A stretch of DNA of 64,000 nucleotides from Adiantum capillus-veneris (taxonomy: Eukaryota; Streptophyta; Polypodiopsida; Polypodiales; Pteridaceae). Of the stretch, positions 8,982 to 20,284 are shown one piece after another. The stretch lies in contig CM043964.1 in the NCBI GenBank assembly GCA_014529385.2, positions 4,208,997 to 4,272,996 on the forward strand, read 5' to 3'. The stretch's first letter is position 1. Each line of letters starts with the position of its first letter. The notes under the pieces are model-generated. The model did no database searches, was not told where the DNA came from, and worked only from the letters and a program-made list of their open reading frames with translations. The position numbers and the translations under genes are program-made.

Positions 8982-11900
8982 TTAACCTAAGCTAGTGAGT
9001 ATAGGATGTTTAGAATAGAGTAACTTCACTACTAATTTCTTGATTTTTGAGTGTGTGTGACTCAATTTTGGTGTGATTTGATGATGTCTGTGCAAGTAAT
9101 TGATGCTAATTCTTGAGTTATGAATACCCCAAACCCTCAATTTCATTAACTTCTCACTAACCATTACTAATTTCACTTCATTTCCATGCTAGTTTTTACT
9201 CATTTTTTACTAGCTTTGCTAACCTAATTGCTAACATTTGAAGTGTAATGTACGTTAAATCCCCTTGTAAGAGGTGGAATCATCACTCTAATCAAGTTAA
9301 TTGTGTTAATTGATGCCTAATTTGATGATTTGAGTGTTTGATTTTTGGCCTACAATGGTCAATTTTGAGCCGATTTGATGGTGCTCACACTTGTGTGTGC
9401 AATGATGCGTCTTTGTGTGGAGCAAAGGAATATCTTGGAGTATGATTATGATGTAAATTCACTCATTTTCTCATGTCAATTCTTGATTGATTAATGTGGT
9501 TCAACATTGCTAATTATTTGCTAAAATTAGGTGTGTAAAACAATAGACCTACACTTTGCACCTAATTTGATTCACTTGGAATGAAATTGATGGAAAATTT
9601 TGACTAATGAACTTTGTGTGTATCAAGATATTGCTTAATTCTCATCAGTAATTCATGTGTGTGCATAAAAATCATTGTGTGTGTAATGCACCAAAGAGGG
9701 GAAAAACTGTCAAAACATTCAAGTGTGTGTGCACCTAATCTTGAGTGTGTGCATACATACAAATTGATGGAACTGATGATATGTGAGTATGAAATCATGT
9801 AATTGATGTGTATGTTAGGCTAATTCAATCATTGTATAGGCCTAAATGCCAAAAAATTGGGCAAAAATTGAGTGTGTATGCCCATCCAAGACCACTTGAT
9901 TTTCAATGATTGATGGTCAATTCGGGCACCCAAATACTTTTTGATTAGGAAATGTGTTTGAAAAGTGTGTGCAATCACTATGTGTAAGCCTAAATGCATT
10001 GGCAATTGAGCCAATTTTGAACTTTTGTACTTAATTTTTGAGTGTGTGCATTGCTTGATTGGGTCAAAATAGTGTTAATGTTTTAGAAATTGAGCATGCA
10101 TGCATTCACTTATGCTTGATTGCATTTGCAATTTGAGATTTGCAATGTGAAATTGATTGGTGAATTGCATAAAATGTTTGGCTTAAATTTGGGTATGTAT
10201 GCCAATTAATGGCATGTGCAATCCAATGGGTGAATGAATAATTGGTATTTTCTACCAATTACGATGATTAATTTGGCCAAATAATTGATGTGTGTGTCAC
10301 CGTTAGCTTTGAGAATTGAGATAAATTACTCAATTGGTACTCAATTGTGTTCATTTTTAGTACATTTCTATGCTAATGATGAATTGAATTTGATGAACAT
10401 GGAAAAAATGCACTAATGTGTGTGCCTACTCAATGGCATTAGATATCCAAATTAGAGATGAATGATTGGTCTCGGTCACCAATTGTGATGATTAGTATAC
10501 CAACAAAATATTGGTGTGTGCATTGTTGATGACTCAATTGATATGCATTTGGGGATGATTTTGTGTAATACCATTGTCGTGTATGTCTATTTGATTGAAG
10601 ATGGTAAGAATTTCAAAGATATGTGCAATTTCCAATGCCAAAATCAAGTGTGTGTAGTCACAGAAACCAAATGACGAGTCCAATTGGATTTGTATGATTT
10701 GAGATTGAAAAAAATGATCAATGGAAGATTTGATTACAAGTTGGATTTGGGTTAATGAGGATATTTGTGTACGTTTTAAGCATGTATACCTTTTCCAAAC
10801 ATATGATTGTAAATTGATTCAATTTTGAATGCACACTTGGATCTTCAATTCATGTTCTCAAGAAGATGCATTGAATTGAAGCATATGAATGAGGTTTGAG
10901 AGATAGTGTGCATAATTTTCAAATATTCATGGTTTGATTGGTATCTTTGATTAAGTGAGCACAAATATATGAAGGTTATTTGATTGATGGATGATATATT
11001 GATCAATTTTTTGCAAAATCTTACACCATGCATGTGCACTTATGAAAATCATCACGATGGCATGACATGAGAAACCAAGATGGGTTGGAGATTAAAATTA
11101 ATCTAATTCAACTCGAATTATGGGATGCCTTGGTACATGATTGAAAACATCAAAGATGCAATATTAATTACAAATACAGAATGGAGCAATTACTTATTGA
11201 TGAAAATTGGTAATGTTTGACACTTCGATTTCTATTATAATGGTAGGAACATCATTGACTGCTAAATAATATGTTCATTCATGATGTTAGCATGCATTGG
11301 TATTGTGACATTCTCAGCCCTTTGAAGGCACATCTCATAAACACATACTTCATGCTCTTGTCTTGTTGACCATGGAAACAAGTCCTTAATAGAAATTTTT
11401 ATTTTTAAAAAATATTAAATAGAAACATCAGTGTTTGCTGGCGCGACGTACACACACACACACACATGCTCAATAAATCTGGGTTCGTTTGTCTCTCGTG
11501 TGTAGATTCCGGCCTTCAATGCCCTCCTTTTCTGTTGCAGGCTCCACCAACCATTGCTCATGCCCACGATGGCCCCACCTTGTCATAAATTTGCAATCCA
11601 CTTGTCTACCTTCTCTACTGGCTCACCAATTCATAGTTTTGCACACACACTTGCTTGCTCATTGTCTCTTATTGATGCAAGCTTTCAAGCCATTGCAGAC
11701 TCAGTTGACCAATCCCGCCATCACAGTATTGTAGCTGTGCCCATGCCCAAACCCTTCAAGATGCAGCCTCGGATCATCCTGTTTTGTCTGGCTTGCATCA
11801 AGTCTATGGACCCAGGGTGGAGATACTCATCCATTCAAACACTTGCCACGCTTTTGTAAGGCAATTTTCCATTACCATCATCACACACCTCACACACACA

Positions 11901-13257
11901 TACAGACTCATATTACCCTGGCCCATGTGGGGTTGCCACTCATGTTGTCTTTGCATCTGACACACACACACATCTAATTTCCAACTATGTGGTGACCGCC
12001 CACACACTGCCTACAAAAGATACCCCACCATTGATCACCCCAACTCTCGCAGCCTTATGCCGCATTGCCACCTCTCATGCCCCACAAAAGCTGCCATTTT
12101 TGGCACCCGAGCCTAGACTCTTTTAAGCCCCACCTTGCAACATCCACAATCCCATGACAAGCTTGCCATACTCACTTTTGGATGCCTCGCAATGTCACAA
12201 ATTTTTCCAAGCAGAGAAACATAACAAAAATCCTTTTATATTAAAAAACAAAGGGGGGGGGGGGGGGGGGGGGGGGGGGGGTGGCATAGCCTTTTGTTCC
12301 CACCCCTTTTCCCCTTTCCCTTTTTCCCCTTTGAAACTTTAGAAGGGTGCATATTGAAGTGAACAACCTGTGACGCAAAAAAATTATGATTTGATTTTTT
12401 ACTTGCTCAAGAAAACTTCCATGCTCAATTTGAGTATCAAATGCCTTTGTACATTAATGATCAGCTATTTGCAGATGCATAGTCCAATAACCCAAACATC
12501 TAATCTTGATTGATTCAGCATAGTTGAAAAAAACAAAAGTTCATCCTTTGATTTTTTTCTCCTTTGCTATGTATGCTACATACGAATAAGGGGTAAGCAA
12601 AGACAGAGTAATCTTTGATTGTATAAGCAAGCGAATTTCATATTCATGCTTGTTCAAGAAGTCTTGTGCTTTAAAACTTGAGATTGGTATTGAGTGTGCA
12701 TTTTAGTGCTTGACTTGAATGACAACATGTTTGCATAGCACTAGAATTGAGCTTTTTTGAATGACCATCAAAGAGCAATATCAATTTGAGTTTGTGATTG
12801 AAACATTGCACTAGAATGCTTGGCATTGCTTGATACTCTTTAGTGCTTAATATGTATGCAAAAATCCTTGAATAAGCACTAAAACATTGAGATTTCTGTA
12901 ATGGCCACCATAAAATATCATTTTGGTTTTATGATGGAGCATGACATTTTTGGTGCTTGATGTGCATGTAAAAATTCTTTGGCACTAACAGTTGTGCATT
13001 GTTTTGAAGGGAAATTGGTCAATGACTCGACATCAAGTTTTGTGTTTAACCAATTGAGAGAGTTCAAAATTTGCTTCATCCTGAAATCTCTCTTTTTTTT
13101 GACATGTACGCCAAATATGCTAAAGTGAGCATGATTTTGGGAGAATGGTCATTGAAAAGCATTAAATTGTGGGATTTCTATTGAGGACTTCCATGGACTT
13201 GCTTTCTACCATGTCACCGCGTTTTACTTCACCGGCACACGAGGACGTGTGCCAAAT
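8982..13257 (+). other. Non-coding interior of the LARD-like element
   Basis: About 4.3 kb contain no gag or pol motif in any frame. From 9000 to 11100 the + strand is poor in C and rich in TGTGTG, TTGATT and AATTG words. From 11430 to 12160 the composition changes to C-rich with many ACACAC runs, which suggests a piece of different origin. A run of 29 G lies at 12253. From 12360 to 13150 AT-rich sequence returns with loosely repeated phrases such as TGCTTGA and TTGAATG. No captured gene can be named. Confidence 0.7.
12253..12281 (+). repeat. Homopolymer of 29 G
   Basis: An unbroken G run lies at the edge between the C-rich and AT-rich parts of the LARD-like interior. It could form a G-quadruplex. 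The exact length may be affected by sequencing error. Confidence 0.9.
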
Positions 13258-13271
13258 TCGGAAGGGGGGAA
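13258..13271 (+). promoter_or_regulatory. Polypurine tract of the LARD-like element
   Basis: TCGGAAGGGGGGAA is followed directly by TGTTAGTAGC, the start of the 3' LTR. Confidence 0.85.
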
Positions 13272-13556
13272 TGTTAGTAGCGGCTAACACAAGCTATACC
13301 AAATATGCATCAAGCGCGAGGTATGCTATGGTTGTGCATAATATTTCCAACTTACTTTTTATAATTCTTGGGCTCATTGGGAGTTCCAAAGTTGTATATG
13401 CTAGCTAGAGGGCTCAAACTTAAACCCATAGTAGAAGAAATTGTGGTGAAATCCTTTAAACGGAAGCTTTTATGCAAGGAGGCTTCATTCTTCAGTATCT
13501 ACTCTTCAGCATCCACTTTTGAGATCTCTCTCTCTCTCTTGAGTGTTCACTCTATG
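13272..13556 (+). repeat. 3' LTR of LARD-like element, first part
   Basis: The LTR starts TGTTAGTAGCGGC and runs until the insertion of the gag-only copia. Joined with 16298-16996 it gives an LTR of about 0.98 kb. Its 5' LTR counterpart lies left of the window. Confidence 0.8.
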
Positions 13557-13806
13557 TGTTGGGCCGCGGCTAGGGTGGATGCTCATGTGAAGCATTCATA
13601 GTGAGTGTGTGTGAGTGTAAATGAGAATGTACACAATAGAGAAAGAGAGTGCAACCTTCTATTATGCAAATGAGAGATTGAGTTACATGCTTGAGAGCCT
13701 TCTCTTATATAGGCTTATGATGGAAGGCCTAGAATGTTCTAGGGATAGAGATTGTTCCCGCATGGTTTAGGTAAGAGTGAGTGTGAGCTTGTGTTTATAC
13801 TCTTCA
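13557..13806 (-). repeat. 3' LTR of gag-only copia
   Basis: 250 bp, TG...CA in the element's orientation. I find no difference from 16043-16292. Confidence 0.95.
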
Positions 13807-13820
13807 ATCTCCCCCTTAAA
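13807..13820 (-). promoter_or_regulatory. Polypurine tract of gag-only copia
   Basis: On the minus strand TTTAAGGGGGAGAT lies directly before the 3' LTR. This is the usual copia tract. Confidence 0.9.
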
Positions 13821-14079
13821 CACATGCTTACACACAAGCTAAGATTCTCAACAGGAAGAAGGTAAGAGTCATGATGGTTCTCAATTGGATTCATCATTCA
13901 TGCTCTTTACAACATAGAGAGATGGATTCAACACTTAAGGTTCTAATGTGATCATGAGTGGTTCTCAATTGGATTCATCACTCATGTCTACAAAGATACA
14001 ACATAAGAGGTTCTCACATGAGAAATGCAACTTCACAATTGAGATTCAACATAGTGTGTTTAGGGTAGCATCCTTCTTT

Positions 14080-15069
14080 CTAATAAATATCATTTCCTTC
14101 ACTGTAGCTATATTTGAGTTGGCCCTTAGCATGTTTATTTGAAGAAGAAATAGAAGTAGAGGGTGAAGAGAAAGCGGAAGTTACCATATTCACTTCATCA
14201 TTGTCGGAGTGAGCTCTTTGATCTTCATCATCACTATCATCACTTTCACTTTGCACATAGTTGACACGTTTACCTTTGAAGGTAACCTTCTTGCCGCCGT
14301 TGTCGCCATTGCCGCCATTGCCTTTGGTACAAAATTGAGGTGGATGCCCCAATTTCCCGCACTTCACACATTTTTTGATTTTGTAGCATTCGGAAGATAA
14401 GTGGTTGTACTTCCCGCAATGCTTGCAAGCCTTGGTGTGCTTTGAACTTGAAACATAGAGTGCTTTTGATGCATTAGTTTCATTGTGTGGGTGCTTGTTG
14501 TTATGGTCCTCTTGGAGAGAGTTGATTACACTTTCTAGTGTAGGGATAGGCTCTTTTTCCTTAAGTACGGTTACAATATTGTCATATGTAGAAGGAAGTG
14601 CTTTTAGAAGAACCGCAACTTTATCATCATCATCTATATGACACTCAATGTATGAAAGTTGAGTGCATAAGCTTTTTAGCCTATTAACAAGACTAGATAG
14701 TGGTTCATTTTCATACATTGCTAGACCATATAATTGCATCTTGAGAGATATTTTAGAGTGCTTAGATTTTGCCCCAAATGTGCGTTCTAAAGTCTCCCAT
14801 GCTTGCTTGGCCGATGTGGCTTCATCTAAGTGGTGAATGATATCATCCGCCACACTAGTGATGAGAATGCCTAGGGCTTTCTCATCCTTGGCTTGACGCT
14901 CTCGGATTTGTTGTGCCGTGAGGTTTTGTGCATCAGTGGTTATGATACTCCATAGCCCTTTTCTCATTAGATGACCCTTGAGTTTCACTTGCCATGTGTG
15001 AAATCCGATGCCATTGAACATAGCTATCTCCTTGTTACCCATAATGCTTAGTGATATGTGAAATTGCAA
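14080..15069 (-). CDS. Copia-type Gag polyprotein, intact
   Basis: This intact gene of 329 codons encodes a Gag of the copia UBN2/retrotran_gag type. Residues 10-60 hold the N-terminal block FNGIGFHTWQVKLKGHL, and the capsid region follows with AWETLERTFGAKSKHSKISL near residue 90. Two CCHC zinc knuckles follow (CKHCGKYNHLSSEC and CVKCGKLGHPPQFC, about residues 215-250) for RNA binding. The tail is acidic and serine-rich (ESDDSDDEDQ, SSPSTSISSS). A downstream Met (MGNKEIAMFNG, codon 10) is an equally good start because the family usually begins close to this block. No protease or other pol motif follows before the 3' LTR, so the protein ends where an autonomous copia would continue. Trans-complementation by another copia is inferred. 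Confidence 0.93.
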   Translation of the reverse strand: MQFHISLSIMGNKEIAMFNGIGFHTWQVKLKGHLMRKGLWSIITTDAQNLTAQQIRERQAKDEKALGILITSVADDIIHHLDEATSAKQAWETLERTFGAKSKHSKISLKMQLYGLAMYENEPLSSLVNRLKSLCTQLSYIECHIDDDDKVAVLLKALPSTYDNIVTVLKEKEPIPTLESVINSLQEDHNNKHPHNETNASKALYVSSSKHTKACKHCGKYNHLSSECYKIKKCVKCGKLGHPPQFCTKGNGGNGDNGGKKVTFKGKRVNYVQSESDDSDDEDQRAHSDNDEVNMVTSAFSSPSTSISSSNKHAKGQLKYSYSEGNDIY

Positions 15070-16028
15070 GCAAGGGGGTCCTATTTCAAGACTCTTGAAA
15101 TGGTGTCTACCCTTTTACAAAAGCATGTGAGAAATGGGAGATGCGGTAATGAAAAAAGGGATTATGAATAAGCACAAAAATGACAATTATGATTACCAAA
15201 TATACTCCAAATGTGCCGGAGTAGATGGGGATGATATAACTCAGCTTTGCCTTGAGATTTGATGTTGAATTTGGAGTCAAATCTGAAATTCTATTTGCTG
15301 TTTTGAACTCCACCAATAGTTGTAGCCAAAAGTGCCTTCAAAATGCCTCCAAAATGAGCTAAAATGACCGCAAAATTGATGTAGAATGACACCAAATGAA
15401 GCACCGAGGTTGCCCGATCTTTGATAAAGGTTCTCGAGGCCGTAAACCACCAATTTTTGAGCTAATGTGGGCTGGAAATTTTCTGTTATGAAACAGAAAA
15501 TTAAAACATGTACTTCTTGACTAGTTTTGTGGTACTAGTCTTCACCGCATTGCCCGCAATGTGTAGAGAACTTATGATGGATTAATGATGAGATTTTAGT
15601 GATATTATGAGGCTGAGAATGCTCAAATTACAGCAGCAAATCTCAAACTTTGGTTATGAGAAAGAGCTTAGAGAGAGAAAATGAGAGCTAGTGAGGTAGG
15701 AGATGCATTGAAATGATGTAGGAAAGGGTGGATATGAGCTATGGGCTGAGTATGAAGTTGAGAAAGCTTTCCATTAAAGCTTGAGGAGCTGAGGAAGAAG
15801 AAGAATCAGCCCCAAAATCCCACACCTAGATTTGGGCACCCTTGAGGAGAGAGAAGAGAGAGAAAGTGGCAAAAAGTCAAAAGTAGGTAGAAGAGGTGGC
15901 AAGTGGGCATGTGGGCTAGTGCCCAACTTTTCCTAAAGGAAAGGGAGAGCTGAAAAAATCGTGGGCTTAGAGAGAGAGACTCCTAGAGAGAAGGGAAGTT
16001 CACATGAGTAGGCCAAGGATCATTCAAA
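15070..16028 (-). other. Leader of gag-only copia
   Basis: About 960 bp separate the primer site from gag. It is purine-rich near 15650-15990 (GAGAGAGAGAAAG words) and has no coding frame. This is where RNA packaging signals would be expected. Confidence 0.7.
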
Positions 16029-16040
16029 GTTCTGATACCA
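16029..16040 (-). promoter_or_regulatory. Initiator-Met-like primer binding site
   Basis: On the minus strand TGGTATCAGAAC lies two bases after the 5' LTR. It differs by one base from the copia consensus TGGTATCAGAGC, which pairs with initiator tRNA-Met. Confidence 0.9.
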
Positions 16041-16042
16041 GT

Positions 16043-16292
16043 TGTTGGGCCGCGGCTAGGGTGGATGCTCATGTGAAGCATTCATAGTGAGTGTGTGTGA
16101 GTGTAAATGAGAATGTACACAATAGAGAAAGAGAGTGCAACCTTCTATTATGCAAATGAGAGATTGAGTTACATGCTTGAGAGCCTTCTCTTATATAGGC
16201 TTATGATGGAAGGCCTAGAATGTTCTAGGGATAGAGATTGTTCCCGCATGGTTTAGGTAAGAGTGAGTGTGAGCTTGTGTTTATACTCTTCA
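16043..16292 (-). repeat. 5' LTR of gag-only copia
   Basis: 250 bp, matching the 3' LTR throughout as read. It is followed by the target duplication CTATG. Confidence 0.95.
16190..16197 (-). promoter_or_regulatory. TATA box in 5' LTR of gag-only copia
   Basis: TATATAAG on the minus strand (within CCTATATAAGAGAAGG) is a good plant TATA box. Transcription would start about 30 bp downstream, near 16160. The 3' LTR carries the same box at 13704-13711. Confidence 0.65.
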
Positions 16293-16297
16293 CTATG

Positions 16298-16996
16298 GAT
16301 GTCCTAGTCTTGAGCTTAATGCCTATGCTTAAAGGCTAGTGCTAAACCATTGTAATTAGAGTAAGCTCTTCTTGATTAATCTAATCCTTGTTTTACTCAT
16401 TAGTCTTATCTTCTCTACATTTCATTGTGTTATGAAGTAGTTTCACCTTTCTCATTATTCTAGATTTGAGTTTGTGTGATGACTTCTTCCTATTAACCAC
16501 TCTTACCCTTCTATGAGCATTCGATTTGCGATATTTAGCATCACTAAAATTAGGTTGATTAAGTTGGTTATTAATCTTGTAAATTAGTGTGAGTGCCCTA
16601 TTGTTTGCTTGTGTGTGGATAAGTTTTATGAAACTCTAGAACCATTCACCTCGTGTGTGTATCTATTGATGAAGTGCCTTCATTGCCATGTGGTGATTGC
16701 AACACCAATGCAATTAGTGTGTGCTTATCATTAGTGTGCTTTGGATTTCTAGTCTATGGTAAGTCGAACTTCGGTGGGCTTGATGTGTGTAGGAGTTGAA
16801 TTATTAGTAATTAGAGTATGATTAGAGTTAGTCTTGCCATGGTTAACCTCTACTTGCATTGGATAAGCATACTCATGAACCCTCTTATTCTATTCATTCA
16901 ATGCTCGTGCTTCCATGCCCTAGCCGGGTTGCCGATCCATGGATTGATAATTTTGTGTGAGTTGCGATTAGATCGTTTCTAAAATGCCTCCCAATA
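16298..16996 (+). repeat. 3' LTR of LARD-like element, second part
   Basis: The LTR resumes after the copia insertion and its target duplication. From about 16690 it matches the 5' LTR remnant. It ends in CCTCCCAATA, where the 5' LTR has CCTCCCAACA. Confidence 0.85.
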
Positions 16997-17046
16997 GTCC
17001 TAGTGTGTTCACACACACATCACTACCACATGTATATGGTAACAAG
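16997..17046 (-). repeat. End fragment of a copia LTR, same family as 20000-25036
   Basis: About 45 bp (GTGTTCACACACACATCACTACC and on to GGTAACA) match the end of the LTR at 20115-20156. The LARD-like element therefore inserted into an older copia LTR of this family. Confidence 0.75.
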
Positions 17047-17180
17047 TCCTAGCAAACTCAAAGAGGCAATGACGTGTCACTCAACGCTCAATGCTTTTTG
17101 TCATGAAGGATCATGTGTAGTGAAGAAGAAGGAGCTACCACCGCACTCAATCGCCTCACCGCCACGGATGCCTCCGCAAT

Positions 17181-17217
<37 letters not shown>

Positions 17218-17559
17218 CATACACACACACACACACACACATGAGTACACAAAGGAGAAGGGAATAGGTAGAGCAAGAGAACTTCTTAGCATGCACCTCA
17301 AAGAATGAGGATTTTAGGTCAAAATAAACCTTTTAGAAGAGTCTGACCCATTCTCACATGGGTGCCCATAGTGGTCGATCGTTGCAAAAATATTGTAAAA
17401 ATAAGATAAGTGGTGCACCTCTCATTGGCGATCACCTACACACCTATTGGACCGAAAAGCCTGATCCACCACTCAAATAAATAATAAGGTATCCATCGAA
17501 GGCGATAGGGTGTCTGTAAGGGTTAGCAATTGACATTATTAAGAGAAATTGGTACTCTC
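17047..17559. other. Unassigned stretch with microsatellites
   Basis: It contains (CT)n at about 17176-17212, (AC)n at about 17220-17241 and otherwise unique sequence. No protein motif or element end is visible. Confidence 0.6.
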
Positions 17560-19999
17560 TTACTATGGTTATCCATGTAGAGGGTGAAGGAGAAACTTTA
17601 AATGCAGAAGTTCAAGATTATGGTAAGCAAGAGATGAAATTGTTGTTGGATGTACAAGTCTAGAGGAGAAGTAAAATAGGTCCGCTTCTTGGATGATGAA
17701 GATGAAGTTGAGACCACTCACCAGAGTTATTATTCTAAGAGAAATAGGGAAAGAGAAAATATTGAGACCCTCGTTGGTAAAAGTGGGAAACTCATACATT
17801 GCACTAGTAGATCATGAGTCAAGGATTAACCTCGTGTCCAAGAGTCTATCAAAAAAGGAAAGTTCCCTATCAAAATAAATCATGGATGGATAATTTGTGC
17901 AACAAATAAATCATCAAGGGAGCTATATGGAGCTTGTCCAAACATGAGGGGCAGACTATACAGGATGTGAAAGATGACCAAAACTTTGTTGTACAGGAAA
18001 TATCTACATAACCTCTTATCCTCGGGCATCCATACATCACTGCTACTCAAATGCAAACAAAGGTGATGGATGATGGATCATCTTAAGCTAGGACCATGAA
18101 AGGAATTGTGACACTCGTAGAGAGCAATCCTTGCCAAAAAAAAACAAAGAATTAGAGGATTACATGCATATGAGGAGTTCTGGCAGTGTACCATTGTAGA
18201 GTGGGACTACAGTGATATAAGGAGAGAAACATTCTCTCATGATTTTTATGCAAAGGAGTTTTTTTCTATAGGATTTCTAGGATTGATAATACTATGGATA
18301 TCTTTTACAAAGTATGAGGACTTGAAGTGGGGTTAATGAAAACATATAAATAGTGTAAAAATTGGTTTAAGTAACAATGGGTTGCTAGAAGATGATGAAG
18401 ATAGTATAGGTGTTTTTTATGAGTTCTCATTTGTGGATGTCATGGAGGACTTTAAATCTTTAGTGGATTGCAATTTATGCATGGGAAATGAGGTTGTGAA
18501 AGTATGCTCCATAGAAATGTATAAAGTGATCGAGGATTTCTAAAATGGTCAACGTGTTGAAGTACGAGTGGAGACCAAGTATAAGTCTCCGAAAAAGAAA
18601 GTGAAATCAGTGGCATTACCTCTATCAAAATATTGCAAGTACAAAATGGATCAAGTTTCTTTGTAGCCTAGTCTTTGTGACCCAAGAAAGATTGGGCATA
18701 GCTTCGCATAGGATTATGTGAAGGATTTCAATGTTGGCTACGAGAATAGTTTGATCGGGGCTAAATCGGATATGTTTTGAAGAGATGCTTGCCAAGCATG
18801 GAAAGGCTTTTGCTCCTATGGTAATCTTCAGTATCCCTCACTTCCCTTAGAACTTGTGGCCTATTCCAATTCCAAAGGATCATTTTTCAAAACTTATTGA
18901 ATTGCTTAATCAAAAGATCAAGATGGGTATTTTAAAGCCTTCTTGTGCTCTATAATCAAATAGGTGACTCACAAATTAAATGATTCTTTATGCTCTATGT
19001 AGGATATGAAACTAAACAAGGTTACGATTAGAAATGTCGGTACAGAGCCAGTTGTGAATGAGTTTACAAAGGCATTTTCAAGATGGGAGGTATATTCTAT
19101 GGGGAAATGTATACCAGGGCACAATTTCCAACTAGCTATAAAAGGCACGGACCTGACTACCATGAGGACAACTGTGAGTTTAGTAAGTATGTGAAACTTA
19201 CCTTGGGGAGAAACTCATTTAGTTTCACATATGATGAATGGTATGGAAAAATTCCTACATGAATTCATACATTAAACAATGATGCACATATGAATGGAAT
19301 GGTATGAACAAATTCCTACATGACTTCATATATTAAACTACGATGCCCTTTCTTAATGATGTGACAATCAAACAATATGATCTATGTGATATAGAAATGG
19401 ATTTGTATTTAAGGGGGTGCCACAAGTATGTGGCAAATCATATCAATGATTGTAATAAGATCTTTTCAAAGTGGAAGAAGTGAACCTTACCCTTTCTATG
19501 AAAAATTCAATGTTTGATGTGAACAAAGTTCTTACTGTAGGACATAGATGAAGGCCATATGGTAGAAGACATTGTCCACCAAATATGGATGTAATTCAAA
19601 GAATGCAATAGACATGTATAAATGTGACTGAGGTTTGAAGGTTTGAAGGTGCATGTGTGCTTTATGTTCTCTAGATTCCACATTATGCACATGTAGCAGA
19701 ACCTTTGTATCAACTCTTGAGAAAGAATCAAAATTTCAATGGGAAGAAATGCTTACACATGCCATGAGAAAAATGAATATGTTGTTTCTTATGTCTCCAA
19801 CTTTGAGGACAGTAAATTATGAATGTTATTGCATGGCCCTCTACATGCTACTTTTAGTCATAACTTGTAATTTAAGTATTTGCTTTGAATTTTGAGACTA
19901 AGTGTGTATAGAGATTGACATTGTGATAGTGGATACTAGCCCCACGAGAATTGGATGGGAAATTGTGCAAGATGGTGATGATGGCAAGTGATATGTAGT
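17560..19999 (+). pseudogene. Decayed gypsy pol (protease, RT, RNase H), first part
   Basis: Frames are broken, but gypsy blocks appear in order. A protease block (ALVDHESRINLVSKSLSKK, 17794-17850) is followed by ELYGACPN-like and LGHPYITATQMQTKV-like words (about 17920-18065). The start of RT (MLAKHGKAF...IPHFP...PIPIPKDHFSKLIELLNQK, 18785-18925), a palm segment (DLTTMRT then LPWG, 19150-19212), and an RNase H (IPHYAHVAEPLYQLL at 19675-19720; TLRTVNYEC near 19802) follow, then VDTSPTRIGW (about 19925-19955). Stops and frameshifts are too many for function. The last domain is cut by the copia at 20000 and resumes at 25037. It is a different gypsy family from copies 1 and 2. Confidence 0.8.
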
Positions 20000-20156
20000 T
20001 GTTGGAATTAGGGTTGCACAAAAACACACACAGTTTGGAGACGAATGATGGGCATATATACAATGCAGGGGGCAAAAAACCTCCTAGTGAGGGAAGAAAT
20101 GCCCTGGCAATCCTACGTGTGTTCACACACATCACTACCACATGTATATGGTAACA
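20000..20156 (-). repeat. 3' LTR of copia 20000-25036
   Basis: 157 bp from TGTTGGAATT to GGTAACA on the + strand. It lacks about 50 bp present in the other LTR. Confidence 0.9.
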
Positions 20157-20168
20157 AATCTCCCTTGG
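20157..20168 (-). promoter_or_regulatory. Polypurine tract of copia 20000-25036
   Basis: On the minus strand CCAAGGGAGATT lies directly before the 3' LTR. Confidence 0.8.
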
Positions 20169-20284
20169 AGTGATTCCGTGAATGAGATCTAACACATACA
20201 GTAAAGGGAATTTTCATGCCCAGAGGACATGATTAGTCCACAAAGGGGAGTAAGCCCAAAGCTTTGCAGAAAACTTCAAACTTC

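Larger units (their letters stand above)
13557..16292 (-). mobile_element. Young gag-only Ty1/copia-type element (TR-GAG-like)
   Basis: A complete 2736-bp element lies on the minus strand. It has two 250-bp LTRs (13557-13806 and 16043-16292) that I read as identical, a flanking 5-bp duplication CTATG (13552-13556 and 16293-16297), an initiator-Met-like primer site, a polypurine tract and one intact gag gene. There is no protease, integrase, RT or RNase H, and no room for them. This fits the TR-GAG type of non-autonomous LTR element, which makes its own Gag and borrows the enzymes. The matching LTRs make it the youngest insertion I can date here. Confidence 0.93.
8661..16996 (+). mobile_element. 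Large non-coding LTR retrotransposon (LARD-like)
   Basis: A second LTR element surrounds the young copia at 13557-16292 and is interrupted on its left by gypsy copy 1. Its parts are a 5' LTR remnant (8661-8958), a tRNA-Asp-like primer site (8961-8981), about 4.3 kb of internal DNA without any recognisable protein, a polypurine tract (13258-13271) and a 3' LTR (13272-13556 plus 16298-16996). The LTR copies match well, for example 8690-8930 with 16705-16965. Complete replication signals around a non-coding interior fit a LARD, which would need proteins from another element. The 5' part of the 5' LTR is beyond gypsy copy 1, outside the window. Confidence 0.85.

Noticed and set aside
11489-11859. 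Two overlapping frames in the C-rich part of the LARD interior
   Set aside because: No domain or family resemblance, and ACAC-rich composition explains the open frames.
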